Origin: Desulfosporosinus sp.
Lineage (GTDB): Bacteria > Bacillota > Desulfitobacteriia > Desulfitobacteriales > Desulfitobacteriaceae
NCBI GenBank assembly: GCA_003513495.1
Contig: DOPM01000058.1
Coordinates: 124,001 to 188,000, forward strand
DNA length: 64,000 nucleotides
Direction of reading: 5' to 3'
The first letter of the stretch is position 1, and each line of letters opens with the position of its first letter. The notes beneath the pieces were generated by a model. It did not search any database. It worked only from the letters and a program-made list of their open reading frames with translations, and was not told where the DNA came from. Made by a program: the position numbers and the translations under genes. Below are positions 25,988-33,878 of this stretch, piece by piece.

Positions 25988-26079
25988 ACGCGAGGCACGA
26001 TGTGCGATGCTCGAGGCACGAATTAAGGATGGTAATGCCACGAGGTTCGGGCTTCGTGCCTCGAACCTCGTGCATCGCG
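25988..26079. repeat. Family-B inverted repeat between nadK and argR
   Basis: CGAGGCACGA copies at 25990 and 26012 are mirrored by TTCGTGCCTCG (26053-26063) and CCTCGTGCATCGCG. The whole can fold into an imperfect long hairpin just before the argR ribosome-binding site. Confidence 0.75.
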
Positions 26080-26093
26080 AAAGGAGGCTTGGT

Positions 26094-26543
26094 ATGAAAG
26101 CACGTCGCCAAATGAAGGTACAGGAAATTATCACGAAGGAAATTATTCATACCCAGGAGGATCTTGCAGAAAGACTGCGTTTAGCTGGTTATGATGTTAC
26201 ACAAGCAACCGTTTCTAGGGACATTAAGGAATTGGGCCTGATCAAGGTTCCTAGTGCAGATGATGAATATCGCTATGCTGTTCCGACAGAGGCTCATCCA
26301 ATCAACTTGCAGGATCGCTTAAAGCGTTTGTTGAGAGAAACGGTCGTTTCCATCAATGACACAGAAAGTCTGATTGTCATTCGTACTATACCAGGAAATG
26401 CACATGCCTTAGCTGCTGTGATGGATAATAGCAATTGGGAAGAGGTCATTGGTACAGTAGCTGGAGATGATACGATTCTCTTGGTTATTAAGCCAAAGGA
26501 AGCCGTTCAGACGGTCTTAGAACGGATCAGCACCTTGCTTTGA
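26094..26543 (+). CDS. argR: Arginine repressor
   Basis: A 149-residue ArgR/AhrC. The N-terminal winged helix-turn-helix (DLAERLRLAGYDVTQATVSR) is followed by the hexamerising, arginine-binding C-terminus (GTVAGDDTILLV). ATG 26094 is chosen because AAAGGAGG at 26080-26087 precedes it and the length fits the family; the frame is open to 26007 only because the family-B repeat lacks stops. Conserved neighbour of recN in Bacillus (ahrC-recN). Confidence 0.95.
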   Translation: MKARRQMKVQEIITKEIIHTQEDLAERLRLAGYDVTQATVSRDIKELGLIKVPSADDEYRYAVPTEAHPINLQDRLKRLLRETVVSINDTESLIVIRTIPGNAHALAAVMDNSNWEEVIGTVAGDDTILLVIKPKEAVQTVLERISTLL

Positions 26544-26562
26544 TAGGAGGGTAGGTTATGTT

Positions 26563-28266
26563 ATGTTAGCAGAGCTACACGTAGAGAATTTTGGGCTTAT
26601 GGAGACAGTACGTCTGAATTTAGGGTATGGTTTAACTGTATTTACAGGAGAAACTGGTGCCGGAAAATCCATGCTGATTGACTCCCTTGGGGTTCTCTTA
26701 GGTGGACGAGCCAGCACAGATCTTATCCGGCATGGTGAAACCCGGGCGCGGATTGAAGGCGTCTTTGAAGATTTACCAGCAGAATGCTTACTTCGACTTG
26801 AAGAGGCTGGATATCCGGCTGAAGAGGGCCAATTGTTTCTTTTTCGGGAAATCAACGCCACTGGAAAAAATATTTGCCGTGTTCAAGGTCGATCCATTCC
26901 TTTAACCCTCTATCGATCCCTTTGTGTAGGTCTTGTCGACATCCACGGACAAATAGAACATCTATCTCTCTTTAGCCCTGAAACACACCAAGATCTCTTG
27001 GATGCCTTAGGGGGACTCCATGAGGAAGTTCAATCTGTAAACCAAGCAGCCAAAGCATACCAACGGGTTATCCGCAGAGAAAAAGAGCTGTCTGTTTCAG
27101 AAGAAGAACGTCAGAAGCGTGAAGAGTTCCTTCGTTATCAAATCGAGGAAATCGACCGGGTTAACCCCATTCCAGGTGAAGAAGAAGACCTGATTCAGGA
27201 AAAAAAACGATTAAGCAATGCTGCACGTATTACGAGTTTAGTTTCTGAAGCTTATGGAGCACTTTACGAAGGCTCGTCAGGCAAACTTGCAGCCTTTGAT
27301 ATGTTGGGTCAAACCCGTAAAGCTCTTCAAGAACTTGAACGTTTAGATGACGAATTTACGATTTACGAGCAAATTGAGTCTATTTATTATGCCGCAGAAG
27401 ACTTGGCTGAACAAATAAGAACCTATCGTGACAATTTTGAATTTGAACCAGGGCGGCTTGAACAGATTGAAGAACGACTTATTCTCCTGAAAAAACTACA
27501 TAGATATGGGGCGAATATCCAAGATATTTTAGAAAAACGAGAAACCATGTATCAAGAGCTGGAGCAAATCACTCATGTTCAGGAGCAGTTCGAAACCATT
27601 CATAACGAAAAGCAGACAGCACGCCAAGCCTATGAAATCCTAGCAGAGCGGTTAAGCTCTAAACGGCAAAAAATTGCAAGGAAAATAGAAAATGGCCTCT
27701 CGGTTGAACTAGCAGATTTGGGCCTGGAAAAAAGCCGATTCGAAGTTCGGTTTATGCCAAATGAGGACCCCGCAATCGGTGGCGCAGAAACAGCAGAGTT
27801 TTATTTCTCAGCCAATTTCGGAGAGCCCCCCAAACCTCTGGCAAAAGTGGCCTCTGGAGGAGAAATGTCACGCTTGATGTTGGCTTTAAAGAGCCTCCTA
27901 GCTAAGGTCGAGTCAGTTGGTACGTTTATCTTTGATGAGGTAGACAGCGGAGTGGGAGGCAGAACCATACATCGAGTTGGTGAAAAGTTGGCCAAAATCG
28001 CCCAAGATAAACAGGTTTTTTGTATTACCCATGCAGCGCAGGTCGCTGCCTTTGCAGACGCTCACTATGGTATTATAAAAGAGGTAAACGGTGATAGGAC
28101 TCGAACAATAGTGGACTCACTATCAGAGTCTCAGCGTATTGAAGAACTCGCACGAATGCTTGGGGGTGGAGAAATAGAGATAACCCGTAAACATGCCCAG
28201 GAATTATGGCAGCGATCAAGGCGAGGCACGAGGCACGATGCGCGATGCTCGAATCGTACTGTATAG
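26563..28266 (+). CDS. recN: DNA repair protein RecN, with repeat-encoded C-terminal tail
   Basis: A 567-residue SMC-like ATPase of double-strand-break repair. Walker A GETGAGKSMLIDSL (about residue 30), coiled coil about 150-350, ABC signature KVASGGEMSRLMLALK and Walker B FIFDEVDSGVGG. Homology-like sequence ends near HAQELWQRS; the last 16 residues (RRGTRHDARCSNRTV region) are encoded by a family-B repeat and look non-native. TAGGAGGGT precedes the ATG. Confidence 0.95.
   Translation: MLAELHVENFGLMETVRLNLGYGLTVFTGETGAGKSMLIDSLGVLLGGRASTDLIRHGETRARIEGVFEDLPAECLLRLEEAGYPAEEGQLFLFREINATGKNICRVQGRSIPLTLYRSLCVGLVDIHGQIEHLSLFSPETHQDLLDALGGLHEEVQSVNQAAKAYQRVIRREKELSVSEEERQKREEFLRYQIEEIDRVNPIPGEEEDLIQEKKRLSNAARITSLVSEAYGALYEGSSGKLAAFDMLGQTRKALQELERLDDEFTIYEQIESIYYAAEDLAEQIRTYRDNFEFEPGRLEQIEERLILLKKLHRYGANIQDILEKRETMYQELEQITHVQEQFETIHNEKQTARQAYEILAERLSSKRQKIARKIENGLSVELADLGLEKSRFEVRFMPNEDPAIGGAETAEFYFSANFGEPPKPLAKVASGGEMSRLMLALKSLLAKVESVGTFIFDEVDSGVGGRTIHRVGEKLAKIAQDKQVFCITHAAQVAAFADAHYGIIKEVNGDRTRTIVDSLSESQRIEELARMLGGGEIEITRKHAQELWQRSRRGTRHDARCSNRTV
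28218..28262. repeat. Family-B repeat at the 3' end of recN
   Basis: It contains CGAGGCACGAGGCACGATGC and GCGATGCTCGAATCG, nearly the same modules as in the nadK-argR gap. It overlaps the recN stop region. Confidence 0.7.
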
Positions 28267-28317
28267 GTACAGGTTAAATAATTAAAAAATAATAACCCAT
28301 AATTGGATTTTGTTTTT

Positions 28318-28355
28318 AGATTGCGTAAATTAATTTATGCAGTCTTTTTATTTTG
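28318..28355 (+). terminator. Intrinsic terminator after recN
   Basis: AGATTGCGTAAAT (28318-28330) pairs with ATTTATGCAGTCT (28333-28345), 13 bp with two wobbles, followed by TTTTTATTTT. Confidence 0.7.
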
Positions 28356-28517
28356 CCTAATTTGCCATTGATTTAGGAATCTGGAACACTTTTGGCAGGA
28401 TGAAACATTAGCGATTTGGATAATTTAAGATTAGTGTTTTACAATTAAACGTTCACTTCACTTATTATGTACCGCTCTTAATAGAGGAAAAAGGGGAGAT
28501 TAAATGGGGAGAAAAGA

Positions 28518-29786
28518 GTGGAGGATGATAAGAGAGTGAAAAAAAGAAGCATTCTATTATTAATCAGTCTCTTGTTCTGTACCTTCCTTCAACTGTTAGT
28601 TGAATTACCTCAGATTCATCAAACTCAAGTTAGTCAAATGGAACCTAACCTAAAAGGCATTTGGTCCAGTATAATTAAAGTCGAAAAAATTTCATCAAGT
28701 CCGACTGTCTCTGTATCTTCCGGAATGTCTGCGACCCAGATTTCAGAAAGATTAGAAGTCTCCTACAAACTTTTTGGGATTTTTCCCTTAAGATCTGCTG
28801 AAGTTGAAGTGATGAATCCCATGAAGTTAATACCAGGTGGCCAATCTATCGGTGTAACCTTACAGACAAAAGGTGTAATGGTCGTTGGACAAGCTCCTGT
28901 TGTAGACAAGAATGGTAAGGATAGCTTTCCCGCAAAAGAGGCTGGCATTCAGGTAGGAGATATCCTATTAAAAATTGAAAATCAGGAAGTTAAAACGGAT
29001 CAAGAAGTGTCCAACGCAATAAATTTAGCCGGAAAACAAAAAGGAAGTGCTAGTGTACTATTCAAGCACGAGGATCAGATTGTCGAGAAAACAGTCCATC
29101 CAATTTTTTGCGTTGAAACCGGAAGATATCGCATCGGTTTATTTGTCCGCGATGAAGCTGCAGGTGTTGGTACCCTCTCATTCTTAGATCCAGTTTCTAA
29201 ACTATATGGAGCCCTGGGGCACGTGATTACAGATGCTGATACCAATCAAAAAATTGAAGTTTATAATGGTAAAATCATAGGATCAACAATCTACGCTATT
29301 GAAAAAGGCAAACGTGGACATCCAGGCGAAAAAATTGGTTCGTTCATTCCCAACTCTGCTTTTAGCGGAACGATTGAACGAAACACAATGACAGGAATTT
29401 TTGGTAGGATGAGTGGACAAATCGAGAATCCATATTTCAAAGAAGCAATACCCGTTGGATGGGAATCCGATATTAAAGTAGGTCCGGCCAAGATTTATAC
29501 GGTAATACAAGGAGAAAAGATTGAGGAGTTTGATGTTAATATTGATCGTGTTATGCATAATCGAACAGACAGTAAAAATATGATTGTGCGAGTCACCGAT
29601 CCAAGACTGCTTGAAGTAACCGGTGGGATCATCCAAGGAATGAGTGGAAGTCCGATAGTTCAGAATGGAAAGCTAATTGGAGCCGTGACTCATGTTTTTG
29701 TAAATGATTCCCAGAGGGGCTACGGAGTGTTTATCCAAAATATGCTAAATGATAGCAACCAGCTGACTAAAAAAGAAGCTGCTTAA
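28518..29786 (+). CDS. spoIVB: SpoIVB serine peptidase (S55)
   Basis: A 422-residue forespore-secreted protease that triggers pro-sigma-K processing by cutting SpoIVFA. One N-terminal membrane helix (ILLLISLLFCTFLQLLVEL), a PDZ domain about residues 115-190 (AKEAGIQVGDILLKIENQEV) and the peptidase with His in ALGHVITD and Ser in GMSGSPIVQNG. GTG 28518 is used; GTG 28536 downstream of GGAGG is an alternative. It lies just before spo0A as in Bacillus. Confidence 0.95.
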   Translation: MEDDKRVKKRSILLLISLLFCTFLQLLVELPQIHQTQVSQMEPNLKGIWSSIIKVEKISSSPTVSVSSGMSATQISERLEVSYKLFGIFPLRSAEVEVMNPMKLIPGGQSIGVTLQTKGVMVVGQAPVVDKNGKDSFPAKEAGIQVGDILLKIENQEVKTDQEVSNAINLAGKQKGSASVLFKHEDQIVEKTVHPIFCVETGRYRIGLFVRDEAAGVGTLSFLDPVSKLYGALGHVITDADTNQKIEVYNGKIIGSTIYAIEKGKRGHPGEKIGSFIPNSAFSGTIERNTMTGIFGRMSGQIENPYFKEAIPVGWESDIKVGPAKIYTVIQGEKIEEFDVNIDRVMHNRTDSKNMIVRVTDPRLLEVTGGIIQGMSGSPIVQNGKLIGAVTHVFVNDSQRGYGVFIQNMLNDSNQLTKKEAA

Positions 29787-29811
29787 GGTGAAATCATAAA
29801 AATCAAAGAAT

Positions 29812-29841
29812 AGAGTAGCCTTTATGGCTGCTCTTTCTTTT
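29812..29841 (+). terminator. Intrinsic terminator after spoIVB
   Basis: AGAGTAGCC (29812-29820) pairs with GGCTGCTCT (29826-29834), loop TTTAT, then TTCTTTT. Confidence 0.72.
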
Positions 29842-29876
29842 GAAATAAAAAGTACAAATTTCCATGGATAAAAGAA

Positions 29877-29907
29877 GGAGTATTTAAACAATTGTCGAAA
29901 AGAATAA
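29877..29907 (+). promoter_or_regulatory. spo0A promoter region: 0A box and possible sigma-H site
   Basis: TGTCGAA at 29893-29899 is an exact 0A-box core (TGNCGAA). AAAGAATAA at 29899-29907 is a perfect sigma-H -10; GGAGTATTT 13 nt upstream matches the -35 with one mismatch. Autoregulation by Spo0A through sigma-H is known in Bacillus and is inferred here. Confidence 0.45.
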
Positions 29908-29942
29908 AGTGAAAGCGGTAGAAATGAGGGGGATCCTGGGAA

Positions 29943-30815
29943 ATGCAAAGGCCTATACGAGTCTTATTAGCAGATGACAACAGAGAATTTGTCGAGGTTG
30001 TCAAAGAGTATATTGAGCGGCAGGAGGATATGAGCCTTGTTGGGGTAGCATATCATGGAAATGAGGCCCTGGAATTAATATCTCGGGAGGAACCTCATGT
30101 TGTACTTTTAGATATTATTATGCCTCATCTTGATGGTTTAGGAGTACTTGAAAAATTACAAAATGCGCCTCTTAGACCGAAAATTATTATATTAACAGCC
30201 TTTGGTCAGGAATCAATGACCCAACGTGCTGTAAGTCTTGGTGCAAATTACTATATCTTAAAACCTTTCGATCTTGATATCTTAGGTAAACGAATTCGCC
30301 AATTACAAGATGATTTTTCCAATAACTTAAACATTGCTGCAAACGTTAATCCCGTATCCAATAGAAATAATAATTCAAACACAACTACAACCATGAATCC
30401 TAATCCGAATCCGATTCCAAGCATGAATTCCCAGTTTTCCACTGGGGTTTTACCATCAAACTCTAAAAACCTTGAGGTAGAAGTCACAAGAATGATTCAT
30501 CAAATGGGAGTACCCGCTCATGTTAAAGGTTACCAGTATTTACGTGATGCTATCGTAAACGTAGTAACCGATGTATCACTGCTCGGAGCAGTTACCAAAG
30601 AACTGTATCCAATGATTGCATCTAAATATCAAACCACTCCAAGTCGTGTAGAGCGCGCCATCCGTCATGCTATTGAACTAGCTTGGGACCGCGGCAATGT
30701 AGACTTCATGAATCGGTTCTTTGGCTATACAATTAATGTAGATCGTGGAAAGCCCACCAATTCAGAATTCGTAGCAATGGTAGCTGATAAACTGCGTATG
30801 TCCATTATGTACTAA
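29943..30815 (+). CDS. spo0A: Stage 0 sporulation protein A (master regulator)
   Basis: A 290-residue response regulator that starts sporulation by binding 0A boxes. Receiver domain residues 1-125: acidic pocket D11-D12, phospho-Asp D57 in VVLLDIIMP, Lys in ILKPFD. The effector domain (about 185-290) holds the recognition region ATKYQTTPSRVERAIRHAIE-like (here SKYQTTPSRVERAIRHA) and DFMNRFFGYTI. The linker (about 133-180) is long and Asn/Thr/Pro rich, making the protein about 20 residues longer than B. subtilis Spo0A. AGGGGGATCC precedes the ATG. Confidence 0.97.
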   Translation: MQRPIRVLLADDNREFVEVVKEYIERQEDMSLVGVAYHGNEALELISREEPHVVLLDIIMPHLDGLGVLEKLQNAPLRPKIIILTAFGQESMTQRAVSLGANYYILKPFDLDILGKRIRQLQDDFSNNLNIAANVNPVSNRNNNSNTTTTMNPNPNPIPSMNSQFSTGVLPSNSKNLEVEVTRMIHQMGVPAHVKGYQYLRDAIVNVVTDVSLLGAVTKELYPMIASKYQTTPSRVERAIRHAIELAWDRGNVDFMNRFFGYTINVDRGKPTNSEFVAMVADKLRMSIMY

Positions 30816-30840
30816 ACATTGAAAAAAACTTTCTGTCCGC

Positions 30841-30875
30841 AAACATCTCTGTGTTGAAAAACTTGGAGGTGTTTT
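30841..30875 (+). terminator. Possible spo0A terminator
   Basis: AAACATCTC (30841-30849) pairs with GAGGTGTTT (30866-30874) with one wobble, followed by TTATTAT. The long loop makes this tentative. Confidence 0.4.
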
Positions 30876-30878
30876 ATT

Positions 30879-30953
30879 ATGGATGGCACCTTGATGTTTG
30901 TTCTGTCTATAAGTTTGGCAAATTTACCAATTGAAAATAGTTCAAATCAATGA
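30879..30953 (+). CDS. Possible 24-residue miniprotein (uncertain)
   Basis: A GGAGGTG ribosome-binding site (30865-30871) precedes an ATG by 7 nt, giving MDGTLMFVLSISLANLPIEN and four more residues. It is mildly hydrophobic at the start. The ribosome site overlaps a terminator-like stem, so this may be chance. No family recognised. Confidence 0.2.
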   Translation: MDGTLMFVLSISLANLPIENSSNQ

Positions 30954-31039
30954 ACCTCTATTGGTGATTATACACTTATTAGCATATATATTAATAATAG
31001 ATTTTTGTAAACCTTTATATAGTTCCGGGTACAGTATTA

Positions 31040-31074
31040 AACCTCCATTTGTCGATACAGATGGAGGTTCTTTT
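31040..31074. terminator. Intrinsic terminator between spo0A and the minus-strand membrane gene
   Basis: AACCTCCATTTG (31040-31051) pairs with CAGATGGAGGTT (31058-31069), loop TCGATA, then CTTTT. It reads best for plus-strand transcripts coming from spo0A. Confidence 0.75.
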
Positions 31075-31190
31075 AAGCAGGTACATTAATTTTGGGTCTT
31101 TAGCGAGGGTCGATTGCCTATTGGGATAAGCATTCTTCTTTTATTCCCATATGATCATGCAACACTGTGATGAAAGTTTTCGTCATGACC

Positions 31191-31667
31191 TTAGACCCTA
31201 TTGTCAGAAAGCTTTCCAAACCATACTGCTACCCAAGTTAACACAATTCCATAAGTGATATGCTTTATAAAGGATATCTCTGCATGAAGTATTGAGCCAA
31301 AGGGATAAACTGAACTTAGTAGTTTACTAAATACAATATATAAAAGTACCCAACAGACCAACCCAATCATAGCACCCTTAAAGAGATAATAATCATGTCC
31401 CCAATGCTGGAGTATCAATACGGAAATGATTCCAACAACAATACTCACAATGAGGTCAATCTGAAAGCCAAGGAGACTTGGCCAAAAACCACCACTCATC
31501 ATTTCATTGGGTGTCAATAAAAGACCTCCTGCAATTCGAACGCAGTTTATGTATGTTGGTAAAAAGAACGTTATTATAATAAACCCAATAGCATCCTGAA
31601 TAACTTTGGCAATAGTACCCGCAACTGCTCCTATAAGCAGAGTATCTTTTTTAAACCGCTTATTCAA
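31191..31667 (-). CDS. Uncharacterised four-helix membrane protein
   Basis: A 158-residue protein with four predicted helices (TLLIGAVAGTIAKVIQDAIG, IDLIVSIVVGIISVLIL, AMIGLVCWVLLYIVFSKL and ITYGIVLTWVAVWFG). No family recognised with confidence; YqhR-like membrane proteins have a similar plan. TTG start at 31667 is chosen since GGAGGTG lies 6 nt upstream on this strand; GTG at 31676 is part of that site. It stands alone on the minus strand between spo0A and the sigma-54 activator. Confidence 0.7.
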   Translation of the reverse strand: MNKRFKKDTLLIGAVAGTIAKVIQDAIGFIIITFFLPTYINCVRIAGGLLLTPNEMMSGGFWPSLLGFQIDLIVSIVVGIISVLILQHWGHDYYLFKGAMIGLVCWVLLYIVFSKLLSSVYPFGSILHAEISFIKHITYGIVLTWVAVWFGKLSDNRV

Positions 31668-31895
31668 CTCGTTCACCTCCAGTGCTTAGTTTATCCATTC
31701 TGAAAAGCAATAATCGACAGGACTCATGATTGAATCAAAAATATCCCAAACCTAAAGTTTCTAAGATGTTTCATAATTAGCAGATATTGCCCTAACAAAT
31801 CAATGTTAACCATTGAGATTCGTCTCATGAAGGTTCAAATGGTAAAATAGTTATATGATGTTCATTAAAACGTATTACTAGCATGTTTTGTACTG

Positions 31896-33326
31896 ATGGG
31901 AGAGTGGAATATGGAGGAATTTGACGAGCTAAGGGCCAAAGTAAACACGTTGCAAGAAGTTCGCATTCTACTTTCTGCAATTATTGATTCCACTCAGGAT
32001 GCGATTTCAGTGGTGGACGAAAACGGACTCGGATTATTAATAAACCCGGCTTACACGCGAATGACAGGCCTTACGGCGAATGATGTCATCGGTAAACCTC
32101 CTACCGTTGACATTGCAGAAGGGGAAAGTATGCATATGCAGGTCCTAAAGACCCGTCTTCCTGTTAAAGGAGTCCTTATGAAAGTTGGACCTAAGCGTAA
32201 AGAAGTAATTGTCAACGTTGCTCCAATCATTGTTTCTGGGCAGTTGCGGGGAAGCGTAGGGGTGCTTCACGATATCTCTGAGATTCATAAACTCTCGGAG
32301 GAGTTAGAAAGTGCTAAACGTTTGATTCGTCATTTGGAAGCAAAGTATACTTTTAGGGATATTATCGGTGAAAGCGAAGCGATTATGGCAGCGATTGAAC
32401 AAGCGAGACGTGCAGCGGTGACACCGGCTACTGTCCTATTGCGTGGAGAGAGTGGGACAGGTAAAGAACTTTTTGCTCATGCTATTCATCGTTCGAGTGA
32501 ACGACAAAAAGGACAGTATATTCGAGTGAATTGTTCAGCCTTAGCGGAGGGACTTCTGGAGAGTGAACTATTTGGCTATGTTGAAGGAGCATTTACAGGC
32601 GCCAAACGTGGTGGTAAAGCAGGCCTTTTTGAAGAGGCCAATGGGGGAACGATTTTTCTTGACGAAATTGGAGAAATCAGTCTGAACCTTCAAGCAAAAC
32701 TTTTGCGCGTACTACAAGAACGTGAAATTGTAAAAGTCGGAGATAATCGTGCCCTTAATATAGACGTGCGGGTTATTACGGCTACAAATGCAAACTTAGA
32801 AGCGGAATTGCGTGCCGGTAGATTTCGTGAGGATTTGTATTATCGGTTAAATGTAATCCCAGTTATTATCCCCCCCTTGAGGCAGCGTTGTGAAGATATT
32901 CCCTTACTTATTCAACATCTTATTGGGAGTTTTAATCAAGACTATGGCCGTTGTGTAGAGAGAATTAGTAATGAGGCTTTACAAATCTTGATGGGATATC
33001 ATTGGCCGGGCAATGTTCGAGAATTAGAAAACATTATAGGAAGAGCTATAATAAACATGCGGATCGGAGAAACGGTTGTAGAATTGCACCATCTTCCGAT
33101 TTTGGCTAACCCCAATGCTAATCCAGAGCTAGCTTTCGTCAACCCACAGCAGCCTTCATTGACGAGGGAAGATGAGGGATTCGAGGGTCTGTATAAACAG
33201 TGGGAACGCTCCATCCTTTTAGCTACACTCCAAAAAAATGGGGGCAATAAAACAAAGTCAGCTCAGGATCTAAAAATGTCCATACGGAATTTCTACTACA
33301 AACTTAAGCGACACGCCCTCGTCTAG
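31896..33326 (+). CDS. PAS-domain sigma-54-dependent transcriptional activator
   Basis: A 476-residue enhancer-binding protein. PAS domain about residues 22-135 (IDSTQDAISVVDENG), short coiled coil, AAA+ domain about 155-385 with Walker A LRGESGTGKELFAHAIH, sigma-54 loop EGAFTGA, Walker B TIFLDEIGE and R-finger region FREDLYYRLNV. C-terminal Fis-type helix-turn-helix (NKTKSAQDLKMSIRNFYYKL). A -24/-12 promoter lies 240 nt downstream in front of the vor operon, its likely target. GTACTGATGGGAGAG precedes the start; ATG 31911 is an alternative. Confidence 0.93.
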   Translation: MGEWNMEEFDELRAKVNTLQEVRILLSAIIDSTQDAISVVDENGLGLLINPAYTRMTGLTANDVIGKPPTVDIAEGESMHMQVLKTRLPVKGVLMKVGPKRKEVIVNVAPIIVSGQLRGSVGVLHDISEIHKLSEELESAKRLIRHLEAKYTFRDIIGESEAIMAAIEQARRAAVTPATVLLRGESGTGKELFAHAIHRSSERQKGQYIRVNCSALAEGLLESELFGYVEGAFTGAKRGGKAGLFEEANGGTIFLDEIGEISLNLQAKLLRVLQEREIVKVGDNRALNIDVRVITATNANLEAELRAGRFREDLYYRLNVIPVIIPPLRQRCEDIPLLIQHLIGSFNQDYGRCVERISNEALQILMGYHWPGNVRELENIIGRAIINMRIGETVVELHHLPILANPNANPELAFVNPQQPSLTREDEGFEGLYKQWERSILLATLQKNGGNKTKSAQDLKMSIRNFYYKLKRHALV

Positions 33327-33355
33327 AGGAATATCAAAAGAGGACTTTTTAATTG

Positions 33356-33420
33356 TTCATGGTATGCAATCTAGCGTGCAATTACTTGCATGCAGTTTAT
33401 TGCCTACCATGAATTTTTTT
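33356..33420 (+). terminator. Strong terminator after the sigma-54 activator gene
   Basis: A 15-bp stem (33356-33370 with 33399-33413, one mismatch) encloses a second hairpin (GCGTGCAA/TTGCATGC) and ends in T7. It could also act as the upstream activator site, being about 150-200 nt before the -24/-12 promoter. Confidence 0.78.
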
Positions 33421-33564
33421 GCATTAAAGACAAGTCGGCAAAACGTTGAATTCCTAATGCCCAGTGTTTTTATACTATTGTCCTGGGGAGCGGAGTCCTG
33501 ATTATTTCAGAAAATTCTAAAATAATTCCAGATTGGGGATAAAATTTAGATTTATGTACGTCGA

Positions 33565-33580
33565 TGGCATTTATATTGCA
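33565..33580 (+). promoter_or_regulatory. Sigma-54 (-24/-12) promoter of the vor operon
   Basis: TGGCAT at 33565-33570 and TTGCA at 33576-33580. The GG (33566-33567) and GC (33578-33579) are exactly 10 nt apart as sigma-54 requires. It follows the activator gene and precedes the ferredoxin-subunit start by 60 nt. The rest of the 33327-33638 gap holds the terminator only. Confidence 0.78.
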
Positions 33581-33638
33581 TTCAATAAGTGTAGGTAATA
33601 TAAGAACTGTAGCTTATTCCGAGACAGGAGGAGCGTCT

Positions 33639-33878
33639 ATGCGTAAGGTTGAGTTCGATGAAGAGCGCTGTAAAGGATGTGAGCTTTGTGTAGAGGCTTG
33701 CCCAAAACATATTATTCTAATGGCTGATCACTTGAATGCTATGGGCTTTCATCCTGCGACAGTAGTGAAGGAAGAAGCGTGCATTTCCTGCGGTTTTTGT
33801 GCTAGGATGTGTCCGGATGTTGCAATTACAGTGCGAAAGGAGGAAAAATCTCATGGCGAAGGTCCTTATGAAGGGTAA
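33639..33878 (+). CDS. vorD: 2-oxoacid:ferredoxin oxidoreductase, 4Fe-4S subunit
   Basis: A 79-residue two-cluster ferredoxin subunit: CKGCELCVEACP and CISCGFCARMCP. It carries electrons from the TPP/Fe-S core to free ferredoxin. ATG 33639 follows GGAGGAGCG. It is the first gene of a delta-alpha-beta-gamma operon under the sigma-54 promoter, and overlaps vorB by 26 nt. Confidence 0.9.
   Translation: MRKVEFDEERCKGCELCVEACPKHIILMADHLNAMGFHPATVVKEEACISCGFCARMCPDVAITVRKEEKSHGEGPYEG

Noticed and set aside
26007..26093. N-terminal extension of ArgR
   Set aside because: It is encoded by a family-B repeat; ATG 26094 has a consensus ribosome site and gives the family length.
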